This document shows positions 8,117-17,145 of a stretch of 64,000 nt of DNA, in pieces. This DNA comes from Patiria pectinifera (lineage: Eukaryota; Echinodermata; Asteroidea; Valvatida; Asterinidae), in the NCBI GenBank assembly GCA_029964075.1, contig CM057136.1:7440001-7504000 (forward strand), given 5' to 3'. Made by a program: the position numbers and the translations under genes. Position 1 is the stretch's first letter, and each line of letters opens with the position of its first letter. The notes under the pieces are model-generated. The model saw nothing but the letters and a program-made list of their open reading frames with translations, was not told the DNA's origin and searched no databases.

Positions 8117-8593
8117 TTATACCTCTATTTCACCTCTTAGGGCAACACCCTCGGCCCCGCCTTTATTGTAGTGGTCATCGTATCTTTTTAGTGCTTTATT
8201 AAATTGATTTTGAGTCACTTTAAATAAATCTTTAACTCGTTCTTTGTTCCATCCAACGACGTGATGATAACACGCCGCTATTAACGACCGTTTAACGCAA
8301 CCATTTCCCCTCAATGTTTTGTAATTAACAAGCTCGTTATATTTATTGATTGTTTTTTGGACATCTTCTAAGTCTTGCTGTGGACAGACAGAAAAAATAA
8401 GTTTCTCCACAGTTTTTCTTTTGTTTCCTTTTAAAGTTGACCAATTGATACGATCTTCTTGCGCATTTTCTGCCGAAAAATCAAAGTAACGTGAGACTAT
8501 TTCACCGCACGTTTCACAAATTAAAAAACCATTCTCGATGATTATATGATGATCGCACTTATCCCCAAGTTGCGGCGCCTCAAAGTATTCCAT
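8117..8593 (-). CDS. TFIIB-like transcription factor, 158 residues
   Basis: The N-terminus has a zinc ribbon with ligands C13, H16, C26 and C29 (CxxH-9-CxxC), and the ICETCGEIVS turn is typical of TFIIB/TFB ribbons. A polar linker (residues 30-60) is followed by a helical segment, KRSLIAACYHHVVGWNKERV then LFKVTQNQFNKALKRYDDH, which matches the shape of one cyclin-like repeat with a helix-turn-helix. Cellular TFIIB is about twice as long with two repeats, so this is a short viral-type version. A role in choosing viral promoters, by linking RNA polymerase II to the AT-rich leaders of this block, is inferred. It starts at 8593 after TTTATTAAATAG, itself one of those leaders. Confidence 0.65.
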   Translation of the reverse strand: MEYFEAPQLGDKCDHHIIIENGFLICETCGEIVSRYFDFSAENAQEDRINWSTLKGNKRKTVEKLIFSVCPQQDLEDVQKTINKYNELVNYKTLRGNGCVKRSLIAACYHHVVGWNKERVKDLFKVTQNQFNKALKRYDDHYNKGGAEGVALRGEIEV

Positions 8594-8907
8594 CTATTTA
8601 ATAAACTTTAAATAAAAATGATTGCATTTTTAAATAAATAAAATATCACCCTCTCTTGTTTTTTATTGAACAGCACCTTTCTTTATATAATTGAAATCAG
8701 ATCTCTTAGCGCTTATAAATAGCGCCCTCTGTTTTTTATCGATACATTAACCCTTATCATAAAAATTAAATGCCGCCCTCTGTTCATAATCCCTCACCAC
8801 CAATGAATGGCGCCCTCTGTTGATTTCTTTTATTATAATTGCACTTGGACTCGATAAATCGATCATTCATACGTTCTCTTTATTTGATATTCATATATTA
8901 TAATTTA
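8594..8907. promoter_or_regulatory. AT-rich gap with three GCGCCCTCTGTT-type motifs
   Basis: No ORF of note. The stretch next to 8593 is the leader of the TFIIB-like gene (TTTAATAAACTTTAAATAAA on the plus strand). Further right, GCGCCCTCTGTT occurs at 8722-8733 and 8810-8821 and CCGCCCTCTGTT at 8773-8784, about 37-51 bases apart; a weaker CACCCTCTCTTG is near 8647. The word resembles the core of a CTCF site (AGCGCCCTCT). That is a similarity only. Confidence 0.4.
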
Positions 8908-9694
8908 TACAGTAAAAAGCCACTCTGAGTGGCTTTTTTGTTGTCATTCAAATTAGCTCATTTAAATAGCTTTTCATACATCTTAATATATACAGTAAAA
9001 AGCCACTCTGAGTGGCTTTTTTGTTGTCATTCAAATTAACTCATTTAAATAGCTTTTCATACATCTTAATATATACAGTAAAAAGCCACTCAGAGTGGCT
9101 TTTTCGTTGTCATTCAAATTAGCTCATTTAAATAGCTTTTCATACATCTTAATATATACAGTAAAAAGCCACTCTGAGTGGCTTTTTCGTTGTCATTCAA
9201 ATTAGCTCATTTAAATAGCTTTTCATACATCTTAATATATACAGTAAAAAGCCACTCTGAGTGGCTTTTTCGTTGTCATTCAAATTAGCTCATTTAAATA
9301 GCTTTTCATACATCTTAATATATACAGTAAAAAGCCACTCAGAGTGGCTTTTTCGTTGTCATTCAAATTAGCTCATTTAAATAGCTTTTCATACATCTTA
9401 ATATATACAGTAAAAAGCCACTCTGAGTGGCTTTTCGTTGTCATTCAAATTAGCTCATTTAAATAGCTTTTCATACATCTTAATATATACAGTAAAAAGC
9501 CACTCTGAGTGGCTTTTTCGTTGTCATTCAAATTAGCTCATTTAAATAGCTTTTCATACATCCTAATATATACAGTAAAAAGCCACTCTGAGTGGCTTTT
9601 TCGTTGTCATTCAAATTAGCTCATTTAAATAGCTTTTCATACATCCTAATATATACAGTAAAAAGCCACTCCGAGTGGCTTTTTCGTTGTCATT
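8908..9694. repeat. Tandem array, ten 83-bp units each with a perfect hairpin
   Basis: Units start at 8911, 8994, 9077, 9160, 9243, 9326, 9409, 9491, 9574 and 9657; the period is 83 except one of 82 (one T fewer). Each unit has AAAAAGCCACTC, one unpaired base, then GAGTGGCTTTTT, followed by an AT-rich spacer (CATTCAAATTAGCTC, CATACATCTTAATATATACA). The last unit stops shortly after its hairpin. The centre base is T in seven units, A in two (9077, 9326) and C in one (9657). The array marks the right flank of the virus-like block; no element terminus or target duplication can be defined because the left end is not in the window. Confidence 0.9.
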
Positions 9695-9787
9695 TGGTTT
9701 GTCATATATCAACAGGTTTTTACTCAAGGTCCACACTGGCCACAGTTGCAAAGCACAGCATGTGTCCATTTTGATCCTACTTCTAAA

Positions 9788-10525
9788 TTACTTGTGAAAT
9801 AGTTTACAATATGCTTTTATTTTTCTGAAGAACGTTAAGGGTAGGCAACAGTGCAGTAATTGCGGGTACTTCTTGGCGAGGTCGTAGAAGTCTCTGTGTG
9901 TTTTTGCCCAATTTTTTTTTATCTTACAATTGTTTTTCACCCAAGTGTTGAAGTTTGCTGAAATTACCTTCCCTCTTTTCTTATCCCGCCGAAAGGTTTC
10001 AAATGATATTTCCAACCAGTGTCCCATATTAGCTGCATTTCTGAGAGTCCCATTTTCAGACATGTTATAAATTTTATTACATGACTTTACACACCCCTCC
10101 AAATCAGATAAACTCCTTTCCATATCAACTACGGTTACGCTAGGGACAACCCTGTCATTACCTCCCTGCTGCCTGTTATAATTTTCCTTAATTTCATGAT
10201 AAATTTCTTTTGGATCAACAGTCTTTCTAATTACAGGAATGTCGGGCTGATCCACCTCCATCTCGTCAATCTCATCTTCGGCATCAATATACATTTTTAA
10301 AATAGGTAATGGAGGTGGATTGACTAAATCAGACGTTTGTGATAAAACCTGTTTAAGTTCATCAAGCCGTCCAGTGTCCAAAAGTGCCTTCGCATTCTTC
10401 AACTGCTGAGTCAGCTCTCCTATTTTAGCCATGATCCATTCACCCACAGTGTTGACCATGCTGTTTGCCAATGTGACGAAATCTTGCCTGTATGTAACAT
10501 CTACAACACCAGATGGACAGTTCAT
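9788..10525 (-). CDS. Uncharacterised spliced gene, main coding exon (245 residues)
   Basis: The minus-strand frame starts with ATG at 10525 exactly after a polypyrimidine tract and CAG acceptor (TCCTTTTTTTTCAG), so this is a downstream exon. Residues ~20-60 form a helical, probably coiled region; ~75-110 is acidic (EDEIDEMEVDQPDIP). The C-terminal third has GHWLEISFETFRRDKKRGK, a Trp-containing helix NFNTWVKNN, and a basic, Cys-containing end finishing LFHK. I have an impression of a multi-copy invertebrate family with this 'GHWLE...W' domain, but no function is known to me. Its stop lies 94 bases beyond the hairpin array, so it could be a host gene beside the element or cargo of it. The ORF extends upstream in frame only through intron sequence. 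Confidence 0.6.
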   Translation of the reverse strand: MNCPSGVVDVTYRQDFVTLANSMVNTVGEWIMAKIGELTQQLKNAKALLDTGRLDELKQVLSQTSDLVNPPPLPILKMYIDAEDEIDEMEVDQPDIPVIRKTVDPKEIYHEIKENYNRQQGGNDRVVPSVTVVDMERSLSDLEGCVKSCNKIYNMSENGTLRNAANMGHWLEISFETFRRDKKRGKVISANFNTWVKNNCKIKKNWAKTHRDFYDLAKKYPQLLHCCLPLTFFRKIKAYCKLFHK

Positions 10526-11040
10526 CTGAAAAAAAAGGAGAAATAGGCCTTTATAAGTACATTTTGTTACACACAAAACATACAGTACTATTAATTTGGA
10601 GGCTAATCATCCTTACTCGCATCTGACATGCTGAATTGCGAAAGACGCGACTACAACGTGTTCGGGTCGCTGACAAGTAAAGGCGCCTATGGTTGCCACC
10701 TTTACGCACAAGTCACCCTGACATATTGGGCACCTGATGTATAAAAAATACACGTTATAAGCGTATTATAATTACCTTTGAATGTTGATCTGTTGGTAGT
10801 TTAGCTGCCCCGTATTTGGAAATGAAGCTATACAGTGTACAGTGCTGTCGAGGCTTGATAATTCTGCAATTGTGCCGATGTGACTAGATCCCACTGAACT
10901 CTGCCTTATATAAAATATAGTCAATCCGACTGGCTTATATAGGAAGTAAAAATAGCAACCATTGTTTGCTTCTGACGTATGCGATGAGTCATATCCTGGC
11001 TGCCCCGCTAACAAAAGCAATTCATCACGGCCCATTGAAT
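10526..11040 (-). promoter_or_regulatory. Probable intron, non-coding first exon and TATA region of the 9.8-kb gene
   Basis: On the minus strand a donor CAAAG/GTAATT ends at 10776, pairing with the acceptor at 10526 to give a ~250-bp intron. Joining in the frame of the 87-residue ORF (10772-11035) would create an immediate stop, so that ORF is probably not coding. Upstream, TTTTATATAAGGCAG (near 10900) looks like a TATA box, which would make ~10776-10880 an untranslated first exon. This is inferred from signals only. Confidence 0.35.
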
Positions 11041-11605
11041 TTCAATAGGTGTTTACCCCAACTACAAGTGCAATGTCACTTCATATTTTGCAAGTCAGGG
11101 TTGAAGTAGACTTGTATGAGTGGTATTTAACACAAGATTTAAAAATAAAAAATATATCTTAAAAAGTTAAGAGACAAAAGCAAGACTGAGAGAGATCTTC
11201 AATACAAAAAATAATGGGCCCCGGTTTTGGCCGATTCCGAGACTGAGATATTGGGAGGGGAGAGATATATTTGGGAGATTGAGAGGGGAGGGGCTGGGGG
11301 TGGAGGGGATGGGCGGGGCTAGGAGGTGGGGGGCAAAAAAGGGGTTTGTCGCCGTACCCTCCCCTTCCTTCTACTTATAATGTATCGCGCAATGTTCACA
11401 TGCATGAATGAATGGAGCGCATTGGGGTTGACAGGTTGCGTAATTTTACTCCCCGGATGATTAGAACCAAGTCATGAATAATTCACTAGCTCCCAACGGG
11501 CAGTATGTTTATTCATGAGAACAGAACAATGATATTAAGACCATCGTTGTAATTAAGTCACTCAGTTACATTAAAGCTTTTAAAGAACGGTTGTGGTCGA
11601 GTTAC

Positions 11606-11692
11606 CACACAGTAGTCTAGTGGATAGCGAGATGAGATATGGATACAATTCCTAGTTCGATTCCACGTCGTCGCTGTTCTATTTTCATAGAC
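11606..11692 (+). repeat. tRNA-derived SINE head
   Basis: TAGTCTAGTGGATAGCGAGA is close to an RNA polymerase III A box, and TAGTTCGATTCC about 40 bases later is a B box. The spacing is right for a tRNA-like promoter, but stems are imperfect, so this is a SINE head and not a working tRNA gene. Confidence 0.55.
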
Positions 11693-12689
11693 TATTTTTC
11701 TTCAGCAAACCTTATCGTAGAGATTATTTTAATTTCAGGGGAAAAGAGAATGAGAACCTATGTCTTGCAATCATTCAAAGTAAACTAATTACTCATGACA
11801 TTGCCTTATTCATGACACTGACCTAGGTCAGAATCGAGGTCACGACGCAGTCTTGTTTTGCATTATTAATCGCCGAAGTCTGCTGGCATATAAAACCCTT
11901 GCTGTGCACTAGGGGTATTCAATATTAAGAAAAAGTATTGACCACCATGGTGATATTGACTTGCACTGTTGACAGCAAACTACTATTCCACACCTAACTT
12001 AAAATCCAAGATGTCAGATATCCAGTAGGCTTTTCTGCCAGGGGGAGGGGGTGATGGTTGTAGCGCTATAGCGCACGCGTATTTGCGTGGGGACAAGGTT
12101 GATGGATTGGATCAGGGACAGGGATCAGTCACACAGTAAACAGTCGTCAAATGACGATGTATTATTTTAATTTTCAATCAGTTACTGTACCATGGCCTCC
12201 CCCTTTACAGTATGACAAACGTCTATTTCATGTACATACAACTAAAATGTTATTAACATACAATGCCCATTTACAGACAACAAAACACCATCATGGCCTA
12301 AATGTAAAACACGGATTTTTCCCAATTGTTTTCCTTCTAAATCCCAAAAGGGGTTAAGTTGCTTGGGTTGTTGATATTGGTTTTCGTCTTAAGGAAATGT
12401 GGTAACTTTTTTTCTCCATGCTTTATGTACTTTGAAAGTGGGCTGGAATTTGTTTGCGGTTGAAAACAAACAATTAATACAGAAAATCCTTCACCTAATA
12501 CTACGTGTCAAATTAAAATGTCCTACTTTTGATCCTAAATAACTCTGATGTTCACCAATGGAATTAAACCAACATTTCAGATCATGTAAACAAGGCATGA
12601 CACATTTTATGGAGCGACTTTCATCAGCTTTGTGCAAGAGGGTTAGATTTAAACACCATACGAAAAAAAAAATACTTTCAGAATGTCGA

Positions 12690-12901
12690 TACAGCGCTGG
12701 AGACGGTGGTGGCGGAAGGTGCGTGCTGCGGCCAAAAGCTTCTGAAGGAATGCAGGATCATCCTTGATGTCATTGCACACCTCCTCGATCGTGTGTTGCG
12801 CCAAACGATCGAGGTGTGCAATGACATCAGGGGTGATCCTGCATTCCTTTAGAAGCTTTCGGCCGCAGCACGCGCCTTGCGTCACCGTCCCCAATGCTGT
12901 A
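12690..12901. repeat. 212-bp palindromic foldback element
   Basis: Two ~95-bp arms (starting TACAGCGCTGGAGACGGTG; ending with the near complement CACCGTCCCCAATGCTGTA) fold around the centre at about 12797. Both arms contain AAGCTTCTGAAGGAATGCAGG or its close complement. It looks like a foldback transposon remnant; the ORFs on both strands are products of the symmetry. Confidence 0.65.
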
Positions 12902-13433
12902 TTGACACAAGACGACGCCTAGTCGAAAGTGGCAGATTCTAAAAGTAGTACATGTACACAACCATGCACCAGTAACGACATTTTTGAACAATGGAACAAG
13001 TCCTAGGAAATCGGTCGAAATACGTATATTTTTAAGAGATATCTTTTTTTTCAAATTGTAATATACCATCCTAAAGGCACACAGGATGATCAGGATCATT
13101 TGCTTTTCATGCATTTTGTTCGTTTGCAACAGTAACACCACTCAAAATCCAAAGAAGAATGTTCAAAGCATAACTTGTTGAAGTTTCAGCTCAGTGGATA
13201 TTACTTTTTCCATTTCGAGAAAATAGTGAAAAACCATGCCCAATTTTTTGATCACGAAACACGATTTCGTCCATAGCACTCTTTCACTTCTAAACATCAG
13301 TTAATAAACTGAGCGTTGGAAATCACATGCATTTCTTGATTTCTTCTAAATAACAGAAAGCTAGATGGTGTAATTTCACAGGGTGTTTAGTGCCAGTATG
13401 ATCTTGAATAATCCAAGTAAGCTTTGTAATAGT

Positions 13434-13974
13434 ATAGGTTTTCCCGGCCAATTTACTAAAATGTTCATTCACTTCTGAAAATCGGTCATTCATTTGCGTC
13501 TGAATTTGGGATCGCTCTGAACACGCGTTTCGTTTTCGCTACCAGAGCATTCGATTCCATTTCAGTTCAACCAATTTAGTGATTGAGCAGCACCTTACGT
13601 TTATGTCCATTAGATTCGTTTACATGACTTCTTTTTCGCTTTTAGAGGGTGATTTCAAACATTCACCATTCTATTTCACTTTTACTTTAATGCCATCGGC
13701 ACCAGATACAATTAGGGGTTTCTTTTTCTTAACCGTCAATCAAATTAGCTGTACCTGAAATCAATTTAGAAAAGGCAAGCTTGCGTAAATGAATGCACAG
13801 GTAACGTAATTGGCCGTCTGTTTCTCAAAACCGAATGCACGGACAATGAAAACGATTGAACTTTCGTTGAATTGAAATGGGAAGTTTACGACGTGCATTC
13901 AAATTAAGACGGAAAAGAATGACCGATTTTCAGAGGTGAATTCACATTTTGGGAAATTGGCCAGGAAAACCTAT
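13434..13974. mobile_element. MITE with ~70-bp terminal inverted repeats
   Basis: The left end ATAGGTTTTCCCGGCCAATT pairs with the right end AATTGGCCAGGAAAACCTAT, and similarity continues about 70 bases inward (both contain AAAATCGGTCATTC or its complement). A related element lies at 40911-41335 in COPS4 intron 8. No coding capacity. Confidence 0.7.
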
Positions 13975-15279
13975 ATTAGGTAGGTTACTTTTGGGATAAA
14001 TGCAAAAAATCCTACATCATATATGCCTTTAATCAAATTTTGAGGGTTGTTTCTTAACATTTTTTCTTAGGGCGAGGTGTTAGCGATTTCAGGCTGATTA
14101 CAACATAAACAACATTACAAATGGTGTACCTAAACAAATTGTTCTAGGCAGTCACAATGCTAAACATGCGTCCTGATCTTATTTCATTGTTTATGACACC
14201 GTTCACATAACACTAACCAAATAACTTATTCTTTAACACTTCAGGAATCATGATTAAAAACAATTTGTAATGGGAAGAGAAACAAGGAAAAAAGATGAAG
14301 AAACCCCCCGAAAACACAGACAGACAAACAGACAAACAAACAAACAACCAACACCCCAACAAACAAACAAAAACGCCGAAAGGATAAAAATAACTCGAAC
14401 AAAAGTAAACATAAACAATAAACAACAATAGATGAATAAATGAAAAACAATCGACGGTGACAGAAAAGAAAATTATCGTATATTGAAAATTTGAAATTAA
14501 ATTTCAATTATGATCCCACAGTTAAACAAAGAAAAACAGTTAAATAAAGAAAAACAGTTAAATAAGGAAAAACCCTAACAACATTTTACATACATTCAAT
14601 ACATGCACAGTAGGTGCATACATCAAATGCCTTTACATTAAAGAAAAAGTCATTTTCTATTTACAAGTATCAAAAGAGTCTGGGAAAAAAGCCTCCTCTC
14701 AATAATTAAAAAAAAAATGACCATATCTTTGATAATACTTAATGATTAGTCAACAAATAATTTTACTAGGGAATATATTTCATGCTTTTAATGGGTCCGT
14801 ATTTTTCTGATTTTGAATGCGATAATGTTGCGATAGAAAGGAAAATACATTTCTACAGTGATGCAGTTAGACTATTTACTGTTTGCATGTTGCAGGCTTA
14901 TATGTCGGCTTAAATGTTACTGGGCATTGCTCTAATGGACTTAATGGAGTAGTTAATCTTTGGCGTTCTATCGTGCGTTCTATTAGCTCACTTGGGTTGA
15001 TTCGGGTTAGCCCCGTGCCGTTCTATTAGCTCTGACGTCGTTCTCGGGGCTCACCCGGGTCAGCCACCACAGACCCTGCTCGTGGAGCAGAGTCAGTGGT
15101 GGAAATACCTCACACGCATGCATTGTTCATTTCAAGAAACTGACAAATATGGTGGCCCGACAGCGGAAAATATCAAATGGACCCCAAAATCGATTTTATT
15201 TGAAGTCTCAACAAATTTTTTTTTATTGAGCTCATTGCGACTTTAGCAAAATTTAGTAAGGCAACTGGGCCCAATTTCA

Positions 15280-15491
15280 CGGCGCTGCTAAGCACCAAAA
15301 TTTGCTAAGCACCAAAAAAGTCTGGCTTATAAAAGCAGGTTATCAGCCAAAACTCCATTTTCATGCTAAGCAAATAACAGCTGAATACTAATCACAAGCA
15401 ATATACATCAAGTGGAGTTTTGGCTGGTAACCTGCTTTTATAAGCCAGACTTCTTTTTGTGCTAAGCAAATTTTTGTGCTTAGCAGTGCCG
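15280..15491. mobile_element. Foldback MITE with GCTAAGCA-rich arms
   Basis: The arms CGGCGCTGCTAAGCACC... and ...GTGCTTAGCAGTGCCG are complementary over about 78 bases, including AAGTCTGGCTTATAAAAGCA and its complement. A ~55-base loop separates them. GGGCCCAATTTCA just outside the left arm may be part of the element. Confidence 0.65.
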
Positions 15492-17145
15492 TGCTAAGTC
15501 ACAACATTTACTAAAACTACATCGTCCTTTTTTTTGTAAAAAAAACCCAACAAATTTCCCGTATCCTCCAAAATCCTCCTCTTTACTGTTCTGCAAAAAA
15601 AAAAGAAACCCCACTTTCGCTCATACAACTCTGCAAGACATCTACAGACTGTTGGCCCCCCCCCTTAACAAATACCAGGCCCCGCCCCTGAAGAGGTTAA
15701 AAATACAAAACAATTGACAGCTCTATACATGTACTTTCATAACACTTTGTACAGATTATTCACAATGAATTCTTGGTACGTACATTGGTTAATATCGACT
15801 ATTGCTTATGGGTAGTTAGTGTTTTTTTTTTTTATTATTAAACATGTTATTTACAACGATTTGAAATTGAAAAGCATGATTATTACATTGAACAAGTCAG
15901 TGTATATATACATGTTTTGTTTATGGAAGAATCTAATGCTAGACTGTCATTATAGGCTTCTGATGTTATTTGTCAATGTTACATAAAATACTCCGATACA
16001 TACAAAGCTATGCTCCGTCCCTGCTGTAATCTAAAGTTTCCTTTCGAAAACAACGATCACAAGGATGCGCAATGGGAAGAGAACGGCGCCCTCACAGGTC
16101 CATCACATCGCTCAGGAAGCAACGCCTGTAGGGGAGGGGGGGGGCAAATCAAAAGTTAAATGGTGGTGTTTCTAGAAGGCAATAAACTTGCGATCGATTT
16201 CTCAAAAATTGGCGTAGCTGGCAACGTTTTAAATAATCTCAACATCTTTGACAAGGAAAATAACAGCGTTTACGACGGCTGTTTGTGTATGATTTTGTTC
16301 ATTCATGAAACAGTCGTTGAGTCACCTCCGCCCGCCATTTTGAAAATATTTTTGTCCGACTTCTTCGGAATCGTGCGGCAACTCTTAAAACTCTGTCACG
16401 AGCAAAATAGCAATTCTTTTACTTCCAACACAAAGCTGTGAGTGTCTTGTATCAACCTTGATAAGTTGTTCAATAACAGGCTCCATGACGATCACGATTT
16501 GCTGATAAAATTAGTCATTTTCAGTCACTACGCCACGACTTACGCCACCTCATATAATTGCGCAAGTTACGCCATAGTTTGTAACACAAGTCGCAGACTT
16601 ACGCACTATGAAACTTTTGTGAAATTGTCATAACTGATATGTTGAACGGCGTGAAATATTGCACAACTTGCGCAATAAATTGTGTCGCATGTGGACTCAT
16701 GCCATTGCGTAAAATTGTGTGAAATCGGCTGCAGGGTTAAGAAATAATGGGCCTTGAGTATTCATTTTGGTGGATATGTGTGCGTTATAAAAATGCATTA
16801 ACCCTAACCATCCCAACTCCATCCAAATCCATCCCCCCATTTTGGTGGATTTTGGGGGACCTGGTCCAGAAGGCCTGGCGTGACTAAATATTGATGGAGT
16901 ATGATGGACTTGGGCCTAATGGTCTAAGCAGTGCTAGGGGTATCCGATTGATTTTGCCTAGCTTCCTGTACTGCTATTGCGATATAAGCCATGTATAGCA
17001 AGTCCATGAATGTCAACCAGTGCGTCAGTGGTGGATTCCATTATGTCATGTACAGTTTTGAATTGGACGCACAGTGATTGATAGATTTTGATGGACGTGG
17101 TCCAGTTCCGAGTAAAAGACGCTAGGGAGCTGGGTCAATATGATG

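Larger units (their letters stand above)
11041..17145. other. Intergenic, repeat-rich; no gene seen
   Basis: The stretch holds a purine-rich G tract (11245-11340), a tRNA-like SINE head (near 11606), three inverted-repeat elements listed separately (12690, 13434, 15280), CA/GT-poor A-rich simple sequence (14280-14580), poly-C and poly-T runs, and no ORF with recognisable coding character. Two 60-90 residue ORFs at 16160-16633 show no domain and look like chance. Confidence 0.5.

Noticed and set aside
1..9694. DNA polymerase B, retroviral-type integrase or adenain-like protease expected for a Polinton
   Set aside because: No frame in the block shows their motifs. They may lie to the left; I do not claim them.
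8908..9694. CRISPR array
   Set aside because: Spacers are identical in every unit and the context is an animal genome; it is a plain tandem repeat with hairpins.
10772..11035. 87-residue minus-strand ORF as coding first exon
   Set aside because: Splicing its donor to the acceptor at 10526 in frame gives an immediate stop, and it contains a TATA-like word; it is better read as promoter plus untranslated exon.
12558..13141. ORFs sharing KLLKECRITPDVIAHLDRL-like text on both strands
   Set aside because: They are generated by the palindrome at 12690-12901; no independent coding evidence.
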